Source: Chrysemys picta bellii
Lineage: Eukaryota > Chordata > Testudines > Emydidae
Reading direction: 5' to 3'
NCBI RefSeq assembly: GCF_011386835.1
Contig: NC_088809.1
Location: 20,985,567-21,049,566 of the forward strand
Length of the DNA stretch: 64,000 nucleotides
Part shown: positions 1-9,784 of the stretch, in pieces
Position numbering within the stretch: position 1 is the stretch's first letter
How the letters are laid out: every line of letters starts with the position of its first letter
Translations under genes and position numbers: made by a program
Notes under the pieces: generated by a model
The model's input: only the letters and a program-made list of their open reading frames with translations
Database searches by the model: none
What the model was told of the DNA's origin: nothing

Positions 1-1479
1 GGTGCAATTCCATTCCACCCCACAAACTCCCTGCGAGCCACCCTTCCCCCTGCCTCTGTTTCAGAGACGCCTGCATCTCCCCGGCCAGGATTCATTCTGT
101 GTGCCCTCCTCCCACAGCAGGGTCGCCCGTGTCAGCCGCTATGTGTGCACCTCCGTTCTCCTGTCCCCCCTGATTCCTCCTTCTGAGGAGCTCTGTTCTC
201 CCCACAGCAGGGCCCAGTTCACCATGCTGAGTGTCTCTCTCTACCCCTCTTCTCCTCCCCAAGCTCCAGTGACTATGGAAGTGGAGAATCCCAGGAGGGA
301 ATTCTTAACATGGATCTGTTTCCACAAGCCTAAAAGCACTTTGTGGACTCCCTACAGAGGGGAAATGCGGCCAGCTCTGGGGTGGGGCGTTGCTGGCATT
401 GAAACAGTGCTCAGCAGCACCTCAAGAGAGTTCACGAGGGCGAGCCATTGGGCTGGGAGAGGAGACACCAAATGCTGCTCCTTGGGATCTGAGACCCCCA
501 TGTTCTCCGTCTGGAACGCTGCAGCTGTTACAGCTGCACTCAGGTCCCCCTCCTCCTCCTCTGCCTTGGTAGACACGGCGCCAGCTGTTGCCAAGTGTGG
601 GTGGCTGATGGCAGGTGAGCCAGGCGTTCGGCAAGGCACAGCGCCTTGCACCTGACAGCCCACACCAGGCAGCAGAAGGAGAGACGTCTGCTGGCCACCT
701 GGGGAGGGGTGGATGCGAATGAGCTTCGAATGCCTGCAAAGCCCCTGAATTCTTAACCATGTGGCTAATGAGCTGCCCTGGGAGATCTCGCCTCGGTGAG
801 CAGATCAGACGGGACAACAAGCGGGAGCCTCGAATGGGTGGAGGTGACGCCAGGCACAGGACGGGGGAACGGGCAGAGGGCTGAGCTGGGCAGCGCTGCA
901 TGTCCAGTCAAAATGTGCCCTTCCTTTGGAAGAGCGCCCACTAGTGGCAAAAGTGTGCCTCTGTCTCCTTACCGTCTGCTGGGATTGTCAACAGCTGGGG
1001 GCCCGGGGTGGGGGGAGACCCTGTGACCTCATTGCCTGCCCACAAGACAGCTGGGTTTAGCACTGGATGGCGGCAGCCCTCTGAGATCTCATAGGTCTCC
1101 GTGGGAATTCAGTGAGGACACAAGGACCAGTGGTTACGGGCTGGCAGGAGACGTTATAAGATGTGACCTGAGAGAGGGACAATGCCCAAGATGGCTTCTT
1201 TCAAACTCCTGGGCTCTGCTGAAGCCAAATCCGGGGTGGCTTTGCCTCGCAGCCCCTGATTATAATTCACGGACGGTAGATAGGGGACCATCCATCTCAC
1301 TGCACGAGGCCTAGTCATGGATGCTATAAGGGGCCAAATATTTTTCCAGCTTCCTGCAGAAATGGGTTTGCACAGTGGGGTCCTGGCCCACGGCTGAGCT
1401 CCTGGATGCTACAGTAATACCCTAAGAAGTCAAAAAGTGACCATTCCATATAGGGTGGGTTGCTTGCATATGGGGTATA
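1..1479. other. Unique sequence, no gene seen
   Basis: I see no convincing exon, RNA gene or recognisable repeat here. Frames open for 60-217 codons exist on both strands, but they have no recognisable domain and biased composition. A partial CTCF-like word (CCACTAGTGGCA) lies near 938-950. The first 650 bases are C-rich and pyrimidine-rich, which is enough to explain the longest open frame. Confidence 0.5.
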
Positions 1480-1770
1480 AACCTTTTTGGGATCTAAACC
1501 TGTAATAAATGAACTGCGAGAAGGCCATTGTAACAACTCTCGCTCTGCCCAGTACGAGGGGAAAAGCTAATGAGCAGCGCTGTCGGCAATTAGCGAATGC
1601 AAAGGCCTGGCCCCCTGTCAGAAGCGTCGTGTCGAACAACAGAGAGAGCAGGGAATAACGTGCCGTGACACGAGGACGTATCCAGGAACAAGGAGCGGGC
1701 CTGACTGGAAACGAGCCTCATTAGTCCATTGCTTGTCAACATAAACAAACCCATTGCGGTGGGTTCGCAC
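1480..1770. promoter_or_regulatory. Candidate conserved noncoding element
   Basis: This AT-richer island in GC-rich surroundings carries no repeat signature. It contains a forkhead-like word (CATAAACAAAC) next to TTGTCAAC near 1733-1750, and short homeodomain-type words (AATTAG, CATTAG). That is typical of vertebrate developmental enhancers. Conservation is inferred from composition only and was not measured. Confidence 0.25.
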
Positions 1771-2169
1771 ACAGGGGTGTAAAATCGCAGGGAGTGGGAG
1801 TGCCCGACAGCTGGCTCCGGACGGCGTGGCGGGCAGCAGAATGGGTGCGTGATCAGTCACAAGCACCACTTCCCTCCATCACCTGCCACGGTGCTTCAAC
1901 CCTGAGATGGGAGCTCATTCTTCATGGCCCAATAGATCCAAAGAGTCTCGGCTGATGCAGACAACAAGAAGATAAGCGCAGCCACATGTGGCGGTAGTTT
2001 GGGTGATGGGGCAACCATACCATGGGGGAGTTGATTGAAACCCCAACGCATTTCACGGAAGGCATCAGACAGCCATGGGAGAGTAATTACTCTTGCTGTT
2101 CATTGTTTGCATAACGTTAGCCTCTAGTGTTACCCATTGTGTCGGGTGCTGCTCAGACCGTGAGAGACT

Positions 2170-2276
2170 GGCCCTCCCCCAAGGAGCTCACCATCTCAAT
2201 ACACAAGCCAGACAGGGTCGGAGGAAGGATGGAGCATTATCCCCATTTTACAGATTGGAAAACTGACCCACCCACA
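2170..2276 (-). repeat. MIR/CORE-type SINE, part 1 (interrupted)
   Basis: The sequence reads as the reverse complement of the core of a MIR-like SINE (TTATCCCCATTTTACAGAT, then a GGAAACTGA-like word). It stops where a CR1 copy begins and resumes at 3128 with the AAAGTCATGCAG...GAACTGAACCCAAGTGTCC part of the same element. The CR1 therefore inserted into this older SINE. Confidence 0.7.
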
Positions 2277-3127
2277 AGAACATAAGAACGGCCACACTGG
2301 GTCAGACCAAAGGTCCATCCAGCCCAGTATCCTGTCTACCGACAGTGGCCAGTGCCAGGTGCCCCAGAGGGAGTGAACCTAACAGGTAATGATCAAGTGA
2401 TCTCTCTCCTACTGTCCATCACCACCCTCTGACAAACAGAGGCTAGGGACACCATTCCTTACCCCTCCTACCTAATAGCCATTAATGGACATAACCTCCA
2501 TGAATTTATCCAGTTTTCCTTTAAACCCTGTTATAGTCCTAGCCTTGACAACCTCCTCAGGCAAGGAGTTCCACAAGTTGACTGTGCGCTGTGTGAAGAA
2601 GAACTTCCTTTTATTTGTTTTAAACCTGCTGCCCATTAATTTCATTTGGTGGCCCCTAGTTCTTATATTATGGGAATAAGTAAATAACTTTTCCTTATTC
2701 ACTTTCTCACACCACTCATGATTTTATATACCTCTATCATATCCCCCCTTAGTCGCCTCTTTTCCAAGCTGAAAAGTCCTAGCCTCTTTAATCTCTCCTC
2801 CTATGGGACCCATTCCAAACCCCTAATCATTTTAGTTGCCCTTCTCTGAACCTTTTCTAATGCCAGTATATCTTTTTTGAGATAAGGAGACCACATCTGT
2901 ACGCAGTATTCAAGATGTGGGCGCACCATGGATTTATATAAGGGAAAAAAGATATTCTCCGTCTTATTCTCTATCCCTTTTTAATGATTCCTAACATCCT
3001 GTTTGCTTTTTTGACGGTCACTGCACACTGCGTGGACGTCTTCAGAGAACTATCCACGATGACTCCAAGCCCTCTTTCCTGATTAGTTGTAGCTAAATTA
3101 GCCCCCATCATATTGTATGTATAGTTG
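2277..3127 (-). mobile_element. CR1-type LINE, 5'-truncated, TTATGTTC-end lineage
   Basis: The minus strand carries the end of a CR1 reverse transcriptase ORF and its 3' end; the plus strand begins with AACATAAGAACGGCC. Minus-strand frames at 2472-2702 and 2971-3127 translate to CR1 C-terminal motifs ([31 protein letters not shown]). They lie in different frames, so the copy is dead. The 5' half of the LINE is missing, as is usual for CR1. The copy sits inside a MIR-like SINE whose halves flank it. Confidence 0.9.
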
Positions 3128-3235
3128 GGGCCCAAAGTCATGCAGCGAGTCTGTGCAGAGCGGGGAACTGAACCCAAGTGTCCTGAGTTCCAGGGAAACG
3201 CCTTGTTAATACTGTGTTATGGTAACGCTAAATGC
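3128..3235 (-). repeat. MIR/CORE-type SINE, part 2
   Basis: This continues the element at 2170-2276. The plus strand matches the reverse of the tRNA-derived head and early core (GTCATGCAG, GGGAACTGAACCCAAGTGTCC). Together with part 1 it forms one SINE of about 210 bp split by the CR1. Confidence 0.7.
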
Positions 3236-4429
3236 CCTGGGCACGGACCAGAACCGCGCCGTGCCAGGCACCAAACACAAGCCCAGCCTGTCTCTCTGAA
3301 GCAATGATTTTCGGTCCTCACCAAGTTGGCCCCGATTTGAAGCACCTGCTTTTGTTCCAGCAGCTCCCGGGAGAGGTTCGGAGGTGAGGCGAAGAATCGG
3401 CTGCCTGCCCCCCGCCAAGGCAGCGCGGAGACTTGCGGGCGATGCAGATGAGTGCCCTGGCAACGGCACTGCCTTGATCTACGCTCGGGCAAGAGGCTGA
3501 TTAAAGAGGAAGCCTCTCCCCTCGCCCAGCTGCGGCCTTGACAAGAGGAATGACGGAGCCGGGCAAAGTCAGAGCGGGTAATTGACTTGGGAAGTGATAA
3601 GGGTGATAAATCCAATCCCCGCCCGTGTGATATTTAACAGCTCTGTGCGCAAGGTCCCAGGTCGCGCCGCTGGCTTTATTTATGGGCCGTTTGCTTTGTC
3701 TCTGTCTGGTTGCAGAACGAAGGGCCCGGTTCTGCTCTCGGTGGAAACCCGGAGTGAACCGCCTGCCTCCAGTGGCCAGATGTATCCTGCTGTTCGTCAG
3801 GGCAGAATTGGGGCCCGAAATGGAGCGGGGTAGAGGTGACGCACTGTGGGCAGCATGAGGGGGTCACGTGCCCCCTCCCCCCCCCAATTTGTTGCTTGGC
3901 TTGTACTGAGCATGTTCAGTAACACAGCTGAAGCCTGGTGCCCTCACTCTGCCCCCCCCACACACACACTATAGGCAGCCATGGGTTGTCTCTGGAGAGG
4001 GGAGAGGCCAAATTAGCCAGAGTGAAGCTATGCCATTCACTGGAGCAGCTCCCACTTACCCCATGCTAAGTTTGATCTTATTACCAGAGAACCGAGCCGA
4101 GATCAGACACGTATAAAGAGACCGGCCCTGAGCCAAAGAACTGACAAGCTATCTAGACAAGGCAGACATAAGAGGGGGGAAGGAGATATCATTAGAGCCC
4201 CATTTGACACTTGGAGTTAATTCTGGTTGGAAGCGGTAGCTGGGTCACTTAAGTCAGATTCTGGTTCTGCCCTGATAAGAGTGGTCAGTTCCTCAGCTGG
4301 AGGAAATTAACCTAACTCCAGAGATACGCTGATTGAGGATCCGGGTTGGTTGGGCCAGATCCTCGGCTGGTGGCAATCGACGTATCCGAGAACACTCCGC
4401 GAGAGTTGTGCACACTCCAGTGAGTGTGA
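3236..4429. other. Unique sequence with a conserved-looking block
   Basis: No gene seen. The stretch at about 3540-3720 has features of a conserved element: GGTAATTGACTTGG, GTGATAAGGGTGATAAATCC and TTTATTTATGGGCCG, with no repeat match that I recognise. A C-rich run lies near 3870-3960. The rest is ordinary unique sequence. Confidence 0.35.
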
Positions 4430-4599
4430 GGGGAGTGCAGCTGGAACAGAGGGGTGCAATACTGTAATGGTGCAGGGTGTGCGCCGGTAGTGCGAGGGTA
4501 AATTAGTGTCATGATGGAGGGGTGCATGCCTGTAGGGGGATGCTGTGATACTGTAAAGATGAAAGGGTGTGCGCCTGTATTGCGGGGGTGCAGTAAAGT
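4430..4599 (+). repeat. Degenerate minisatellite, proximal part
   Basis: Diverged copies of GGGTGTGCGCC(T/G)GTA-type words recur (near 4478, 4520 and 4568). They resemble the GGGTATGTACCTGTA words of the clean 45-bp array beyond 4739. This is probably the eroded edge of the same array, separated from it by a CR1 insertion. Confidence 0.5.
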
Positions 4600-4738
4600 C
4601 ACAGAACCATAGAACCAGAGGGTTAGGAGGGACCGACCGCAAGGGCCATCTAATCGAACCCCCGGCCAAGACGCTGGATGTGTTGTGTCTAAACCATCCA
4701 AGACAGACGGCTCCAGCCTCTTTTTGAAAAGTAGCATA
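4600..4738 (-). mobile_element. CR1 3'-end fragment inside minisatellite
   Basis: The plus strand shows the reversed CR1 3' end: octamer-like AACCATAGAACCAGAGGGTT, then GAAGGGACC-like and CATCTAATCGAACCCCC words, and GTGTCTAAACCATCC. It is diverged, with no open frame. Array-like sequence lies on both sides. Confidence 0.8.
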
Positions 4739-4974
4739 AAGGTGTAGAGGTATGAGGCTATAGCATAGAGGTGTAGTTGTGTGAAGGTGTCAGGGTATGT
4801 ACCTGTAGCATACGGCTGTAGTTATGTAAAGGTGTAGGGGTATGTACCTGTAGTGTAGGAGTATAGTTTTGTGAAGGTGTAGGGGTATGTGCCTGTGTAG
4901 CAAAGGTGTGTAGTTGTATAAAGGTATACAAATATGTGCCTGTAGTTTAGGGGTGTAGTTGTGTAAAGGTGTCG
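4739..4974 (+). repeat. 45-bp minisatellite, five units
   Basis: Units start at 4739, 4784, 4829, 4874 and 4921 with AAGGTGTAGGGGTATG-like heads and GTGTAGTTGTGTA-like tails; a sixth head begins at 4966. Spacing is 45, 45, 45, 47 and 45 bp. Units differ by several bases, so the array is not freshly expanded. It has no unique spacers and is not a CRISPR. Confidence 0.9.
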
Positions 4975-5515
4975 TAACCGCGGCGATCCCAGGATAGTAG
5001 AGAGACAAGGTGGGTGAGGTAATAGCTGTGTAGCTCAAAAGCGTGTCTCTTTCCCCAACAGAAGTTGGTCCAATAAAAGATGTCACCTCGCTTAGTCTCT
5101 CAATTACAAAGGTACTTTGATGCCAAGGTCGAGACTGCAATATGCACCAGCTAACGGGCAATACTATGTTATCCTTCTTCAAAAACCCTCCTGCACACTC
5201 TCCTCTTCCACAAGGGTTACAGAAATCTTGACAGCAGATGGTCTGCTATCATATTGGCCAGTATCATCTCACTGTTTCCTTGTATTTCCCAGCTGTCTGT
5301 GTCCATCTGTTGTCTCTTGTCTTATACTCAGACGGTGAGCTCCTTGGAGCAGAGACTATCTACTGTGTTTGTTTATTCTGTTTTTGTACAGCACCTTGCA
5401 CCATGGGGACCTGGTTTCTGATGGGGGTTCCTAGATGCTATGATCATACAAATAAAGAACAATATTAATGAATATATGAAAGAACCATGGCTTGGTTTGT
5501 GATGGCAGATGCATG

Positions 5516-5519
<4 letters not shown>
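4975..5519. other. Unique sequence, no gene seen
   Basis: No exon or structured RNA recognised. The segment ends in AATAAAG near 5450, a possible but unsupported polyadenylation signal. The text near 5320-5440 (GACGGTGAGCTCCTTGGAGCAGAGAC, then a CAGCACCTTGCACCATGGGG-like word) resembles a dispersed old vertebrate repeat tail. Confidence 0.35.

Positions 5520-5586
<67 letters not shown>
5520..5586 (+). repeat. (GT)n microsatellite
   Basis: An uninterrupted GT run of about 33 dinucleotides. It is long enough to be length-polymorphic. A nearby minus-strand open frame of TH repeats is only its translation. Confidence 0.98.
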
Positions 5587-5590
<4 letters not shown>

Positions 5591-6591
5591 TTAACTGACA
5601 GTATTTCCTACCCCAAGCTTTCAAAAATCACAAGCCAGACCTCAAAAACCCAGACCCCATGAGACTGGTTTAAAAATATTTTGGTCTCTGTGCCTTTAGG
5701 GTGCCCATGGATCCATTTTTTATCGGCAACCCCAAAGGCTAGAAACTCACTTTTGGGTTTTAAATGGAAGCCAAACATTCGTCCCTACTCATATGAATCC
5801 AGGAGCTGGGACTTTAATTAAAACATCAGACATTGTGAGCCTGGTTCAGAGACTTGCAATAAAGTTGCGAGAACTGGCAAGACTACAGACTTCTGTCGGA
5901 AATTTTTGCCTGCAGCGTCTCTTTAGCTAAAGCCAGTGTTTTTCACACCTTTGCAGTCTGCTCAGCTGGGTGCCATCCCAGGCTCCCTGAGGGTTGAACT
6001 GGTGCCATTGGAAGGGGACCTCGTCAGTGGGTAACGGACGCCTGCCGCTGTGTCTCCTGCTTCCTAAGCTCCAGGAGGCCCACCTGTTGCAGAGAGCAAA
6101 CCAGTTTTAATTAGCACACTCCATACTCTCATTTGGCTTGCTCTTGAAGGCAGGGACTCCATGAGTCCAGCTAGGCTGATGGAGTAGTAGAAATATACTT
6201 GCTAAGGATCTGGGGCAGGTAACTGTCGCCTGTCCCTCAGGCCTGTCTTGCTGGCTTTAGGAATCTTGTGGCTCTAAACCTTCGTCATCAGGGACGAGAG
6301 ACGATCTCGCTTGCAGTACTCAGGCTGGACTCTGCCAGCCCTGTGCTGGCATGGCCTGCCCCCTGCAAGCTGCTTAGCACAGCAGGAGCCCAGGGAGGGC
6401 AAAAGAGGTGGAGCACATCTGACCTTGGATGCAGGAGAAGCCTCATCAGGTGACCATCTGGCCAGTGATCCCTGGGGCGAGGCCAGCGTGGGAATCCTGC
6501 TGCACGGAAAGTGCGGGGAGGAATCGTCTAGGATTTCTCCTTATGAGGAGCTCCCAGCTGCTCCAATCCCAGCCTTTCCCACCAGGAGGTG
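5587..6591. other. Unique sequence, no gene seen
   Basis: No recognisable repeat or exon. A plus-strand frame of 124 codons (6311-6685) runs on into the hAT MITE, so it is not a gene. Confidence 0.4.
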
Positions 6592-6599
6592 CTGTAGAG

Positions 6600-6731
6600 C
6601 AATGTTTTTCAATCTGTGGTCCGCGGACCCCGGCGGTCCTCAGACTACGTCCAAGATTTCCAAAGGGGTCCGCGCCGCCATTTGAAATTTGTTAGGGGTC
6701 CGCAAATGAAAAAAAAGGTTGAAAACCACGG
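6600..6731 (+). mobile_element. hAT-type MITE, 132 bp, with 8-bp target duplication
   Basis: Flanked by CTGTAGAG at 6592-6599 and 6732-6739. The terminal inverted repeats are imperfect: CAATGTTTTTCAATC on the left, and CCGTGGTTTTCAACC read from the right end. An internal GGTCCGCGGACC palindrome and a GGGGTCCGC word in each half give the element a near-palindromic layout. The 8-bp duplication and CAnnG(G/T)TTTTCAA ends indicate the hAT superfamily. There is no transposase. Confidence 0.92.
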
Positions 6732-6802
6732 CTGTAGAGAAAGCTAGTCTGTCGGAGTGTGAGCTCTGAAGAGCGCAGCTGCTACCCTGAGTCCAGCTTC
6801 TT

Positions 6803-6819
6803 CCAGCAGGAGGCGCTGT
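6803..6819 (+). promoter_or_regulatory. CTCF-like motif
   Basis: CCAGCAGGAGGCGCTGT closely fits the vertebrate CTCF core. A weaker relative (CCAGGAGGTGCTGTAG) lies at 6582-6597, just upstream of the MITE, and a faint one near 6913-6925. Without the MITE the first two would be about 80 bp apart, so this may be an old tandem repeat. Occupancy is not shown. Confidence 0.4.
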
Positions 6820-6959
6820 AGGGGCTAGTGTAAGAACACTGGCCAAGCAGACGTGGCTCTGGGAGGAGCTCCCTGACCTGGGCTCCTCCAAGTCTTGCAT
6901 ATCGGAACTCCTCTAGGTGTTGCTAGATGGAATGAGCTCTTCACCGTGGGTATTGCTGA

Positions 6960-7240
6960 CAGCAGGACGCAGTCGGTTCTGGCATCTGATTAATTGGGAT
7001 ATTGATGGCCGACGTAGACCGTGCCCTAATTGCCTGGGATTAGCAGTAGGCACAGAGCCCTCTGATGACAGTTAAATGTCAGCAATTCGGCACCTCGCCA
7101 CGTAGCTCATGTCAGTGGCAAGCAGTAATTTAGCCCAAACGATTGCCAACTGGGTCATCTTATTGTCCATAAAAGAGAAGGTCCTAAAACAATCCGACTA
7201 ATGAAAGGCTTGTCTTCAAAAGGCCATGGCCGGTGCCCTT
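6960..7240. promoter_or_regulatory. Candidate conserved noncoding element
   Basis: Unique sequence dense in homeodomain-type words: GATTAATTGGGATATTGATGG, CCTAATTGCC, GGATTAGCAG, AGTAATTTAG and TCCGACTAATGAAAGG. There is no repeat signature or good open frame. The block stands out from the surrounding GC-rich sequence. Function is inferred from composition only. Confidence 0.3.
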
Positions 7241-7895
7241 CCAGAGTCCCGCTATTAATAGGGACCCATTAGCGGAGCAGCTGCTGGAAACAGACTTCTG
7301 AGTCCCAGCGTTGTCAAAGCCATCTGGTGTGGGAACTGTCAGTGAAACAAGTGAGGCCACGGCCAATCAGCACGAGGCAAAGCAGGGCATTCTGGGAGGT
7401 TTCTCCCTGCCACATGCCATGTGATAAACAGTGATGGGAGAAATGTTGACAACTCTTTCTCTCTCCTCTGTCATCTCACTCTCTGTGTTCTTTGTGATGC
7501 ATTTGTTTAGTTCATATTTTCTCTGCTGCTTCTCTTTTTTTATTGTTATTTTATAGAGCAGGCTGAGAACATTTTCCGTGAAGATCAGGGGAAGCGAGTG
7601 TCAATTAAATTGTTCCCTCAATTATTTTCCACATTTGTGAACCAGCTCTCTTATTTTTAGACCTGACTGGAAAACAGGATTTCTATCCGGCAAGAAATGC
7701 TCAGAATTGACTGTTTTCACCCTGAATCAGGACAAAAAGGTCACAACTTTTCATGGAATGAAAGGCTCCAAAAATGTTTGATTTGGAAATGACAAAACAT
7801 TTCGTTTTGAATTGGGTGGATATTAAACTATGTGAACTGCTTCAATTACTGGAGACCTCATGTCGCCATTTACCTCTACCCGCCTGGATCCCGGT
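7241..7895. other. Unique, partly AT-rich sequence
   Basis: No gene seen. The stretch at 7480-7650 is AT-rich (GCATTTGTTTAGTTC, TCAATTAAATTG, CAATTATTTTCC) and could belong to the same conserved-looking domain as 6960-7240. Confidence 0.3.
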
Positions 7896-7899
7896 TCAG

Positions 7900-8020
7900 A
7901 CTACATCTCCCATGGTGCACCTCAGCCTCTCCCTCTGGTTGAGCCGCCACCAAGCATCAGGCGAGTCCCATCCATATGAGGGAATGGGAGCCCAAGGTAA
8001 CCAAACTACAACTCCCATGA
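7900..8020 (+). promoter_or_regulatory. Pair of ACTACAnCTCCCATG words
   Basis: ACTACATCTCCCATGGTGCA at 7900-7919 and ACTACAACTCCCATGA at 8005-8020 resemble the ZNF143/THAP11 site (ACTACAATTCCC) used at promoters and loop anchors. The same word is also carried by some dispersed vertebrate repeats, so this may be repeat-derived. Confidence 0.3.
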
Positions 8021-8404
8021 GGTGGCTTAGGTGGAGCTAGAGATTGACGTCAGCACAACTTGAAAGGAAATATTTAAATATTGAAACATTTCTGCAAATC
8101 CAACATTCTCCCCTGGAACAGTTTGATTTTGCAGAAACCACATTGTCCATCCAAAACCATTTCAGTGGAAATTTCCTGAGCAGCTCTAGTTATTTATTTC
8201 AAAGCTGGCAGAGGGGACATGGGCCATGATAGGCACAGATTGTCCCCTTTGGCAGCAAGAAGCTCTCTGAGGCAGTGCCATAGCCTGAGGACTGCATCCA
8301 CCCTAGACAGCGAGACATTGCAGAGAAGGAGGACACGGTACCACTGCAGGACAGCAAGTATCTGAGATACATCCATCCTATCTTAAAGGATGATTTCAAT
8401 GGGA

Positions 8405-8515
8405 GCTAACTGAGGTTCTGGGTCTAAGCAACTTGTCCATGGTCCCACAGAAAGTCTATGGCAGAGCAGGGAGTTGAACCTGGGCTGCAAGACCAAGGAT
8501 AACACTCTAACACCG
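8405..8515 (-). repeat. MIR/CORE-type SINE fragment
   Basis: The plus strand reads as the reverse of a MIR-like head and core: GTCCCACAGAAAGTCTATGG, then GGCAGAGCAGGGAGTTGAACC. It covers the B-box region, and the tail is not recognisable. Confidence 0.7.
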
Positions 8516-9039
8516 TTCCTCTTTGAATGCAACAAAGAGCCACTAATACACATTCTCAGAAAGTTGCCAAGGGCAGGACTTGAACTCATAGAACATGGGT
8601 GCCCCTTAGGTTCAATAGCCACAGCATGTCACCTTCGGCCACCCTCTTACTGTGACAGTGCTGTATTGCGACCCACGGGCCACCAAACAGCCAGCAGATG
8701 GTTGGTCATCACCACCACTGGACTAGATTGGAAGCGCTGGTCCAGAAATGAAAGCCCCCCATCACCAGATTCCTGTGCTGCCCATCCCACACCAACACCC
8801 CCTATTTTATTCTCATTTAATTCCTGCATCCAAAGCCAGCTAGCTGCAGTAGCAGCCATCCTACGAAATTCAGACGCAGTCCAGGTCCCCTTGAAAACCA
8901 GCTTCCGCGAGCAGCTGCCTTTCTGTCCATCCACCCGGCGAAAGCAGTTCTCTTCTCAAGCACGTATTTTCATGCAAGAGCAGATGAACTCACGTAGAAA
9001 AATCATTGAGACAGGAGAGCTTCCAAGACCCTTCTAAAA
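8516..9039. other. Unique sequence with an unexplained long open frame
   Basis: A plus-strand frame from 8474 to 9037 (187 codons) begins inside the antisense of the MIR fragment and runs through unique sequence. I recognise no domain or family, and codon choice does not look gene-like. A chance open frame is the simplest reading. Confidence 0.3.
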
Positions 9040-9400
9040 TAACCTTTCCCCCGTTACTCTATTACACCGAAGCAAATTAAAAAGCAATTTGTCAACACAT
9101 CGTTCACGAGCATCTGACACAGGAGAAGGCAAGGCTTGATTTAAGATTAAATCGCTCCTGATCAGGGGTAAAGAGTCTTCTCTTTTGTTACTTTCTTCAG
9201 CCGCTATTTATATGTATAAAGTGGTGGGCCCAATGTCTCCTTGGTGCAATTCCATCGGAAATGATAGAGCAATAATAGATAACAGAGGCCGGGAGAGAAT
9301 TGGGCTCCTTGTTTCAATAGGAAATGTTCCAGGACTATTGACAGAGAGACCACAAAGGTAACTTTAGCCTGAGGTCCTAGGAGGGACCTTAACCCTTTCA
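9040..9400. promoter_or_regulatory. Candidate conserved noncoding element
   Basis: Unique, AT-rich relative to its surroundings, with GCAAATTAAAAAGCAATTTG, GATTTAAGATTAAATCGC, GCTATTTATATG and AGCAATAATAGATAAC. No repeat hallmark, and only a weak minus-strand frame of 70 codons. It is the most enhancer-like block in the first 10 kb by composition. Confidence 0.3.
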
Positions 9401-9579
9401 AAGGGCCTGATCTCATATCGCCAACACCATCAAAACTCAGGGACCAGGCTCTGAAAAATCACGAGAAGGCCTTTTTGTGATGAGAAATTGGGGTTTTGAC
9501 TACACCAAAATTATGGTGAAAATTGTCAGTTTGATTCCAAAAGTTTCCATTTTTTTGTTGGAAAAACAGCACCCTGAAA

Positions 9580-9784
9580 GTATCAGAGGGGTAGCCGTGT
9601 TAGTCTGGATCTGTAAAAGCAGCAAAGAGTCCTGTGGAACCTTATAGATTAACAGACGTATTGGAGCATGAGCTTTCATGGGTGAATACCCACTTCGTTG
9701 GATGCATGTAGTGGCTACATGCATCCGACGAAGTGGGTATTCACCCAGGCTCCAATACGTCTGTTAGTCTATAAGGTGCCACAA
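9580..9784. mobile_element. Head-to-head inverted retroelement copy, possibly Penelope-like
   Basis: A unit of about 205 bp flanked by direct CACCCTGAAA repeats (9570-9579 and 9785-9794). It starts TATCAGAGGGGTAGCCGTG. Arm one (9634-9711) and arm two (9715-9782) are inverted copies separated by TGG; arm two lacks about 12 bp. This is a dispersed sauropsid repeat whose text (GTGTTAGTCTGGATCTGT...CACTTCGTTGGATGCATG) I recognise from turtle DNA. The reverse strand of arm one has a hairpin GGGTATTCACCC followed by ATGAAAGCTCATGCT, reminiscent of a decayed hammerhead core. Assignment to Penelope-like elements is inference. Confidence 0.6.

Noticed and set aside
4739..4974. Regular repeats as a possible CRISPR array
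   Set aside because: The 45-bp units are contiguous with no unique spacers, and the context is a vertebrate genome.
5440..5460. AATAAAG as the polyadenylation site of a transcript
   Set aside because: No upstream exon or reading frame supports a gene ending here.
8474..9037. 187-codon plus-strand frame
   Set aside because: Starts in antisense SINE sequence, has no recognisable domain and no gene-like codon bias. Kept only as a note in the feature list.
9634..9711. Active hammerhead ribozyme
   Set aside because: The CUGANGA box is altered (CCAACGA on the reverse strand) and no stem I can be formed, so activity of this copy is not supported.
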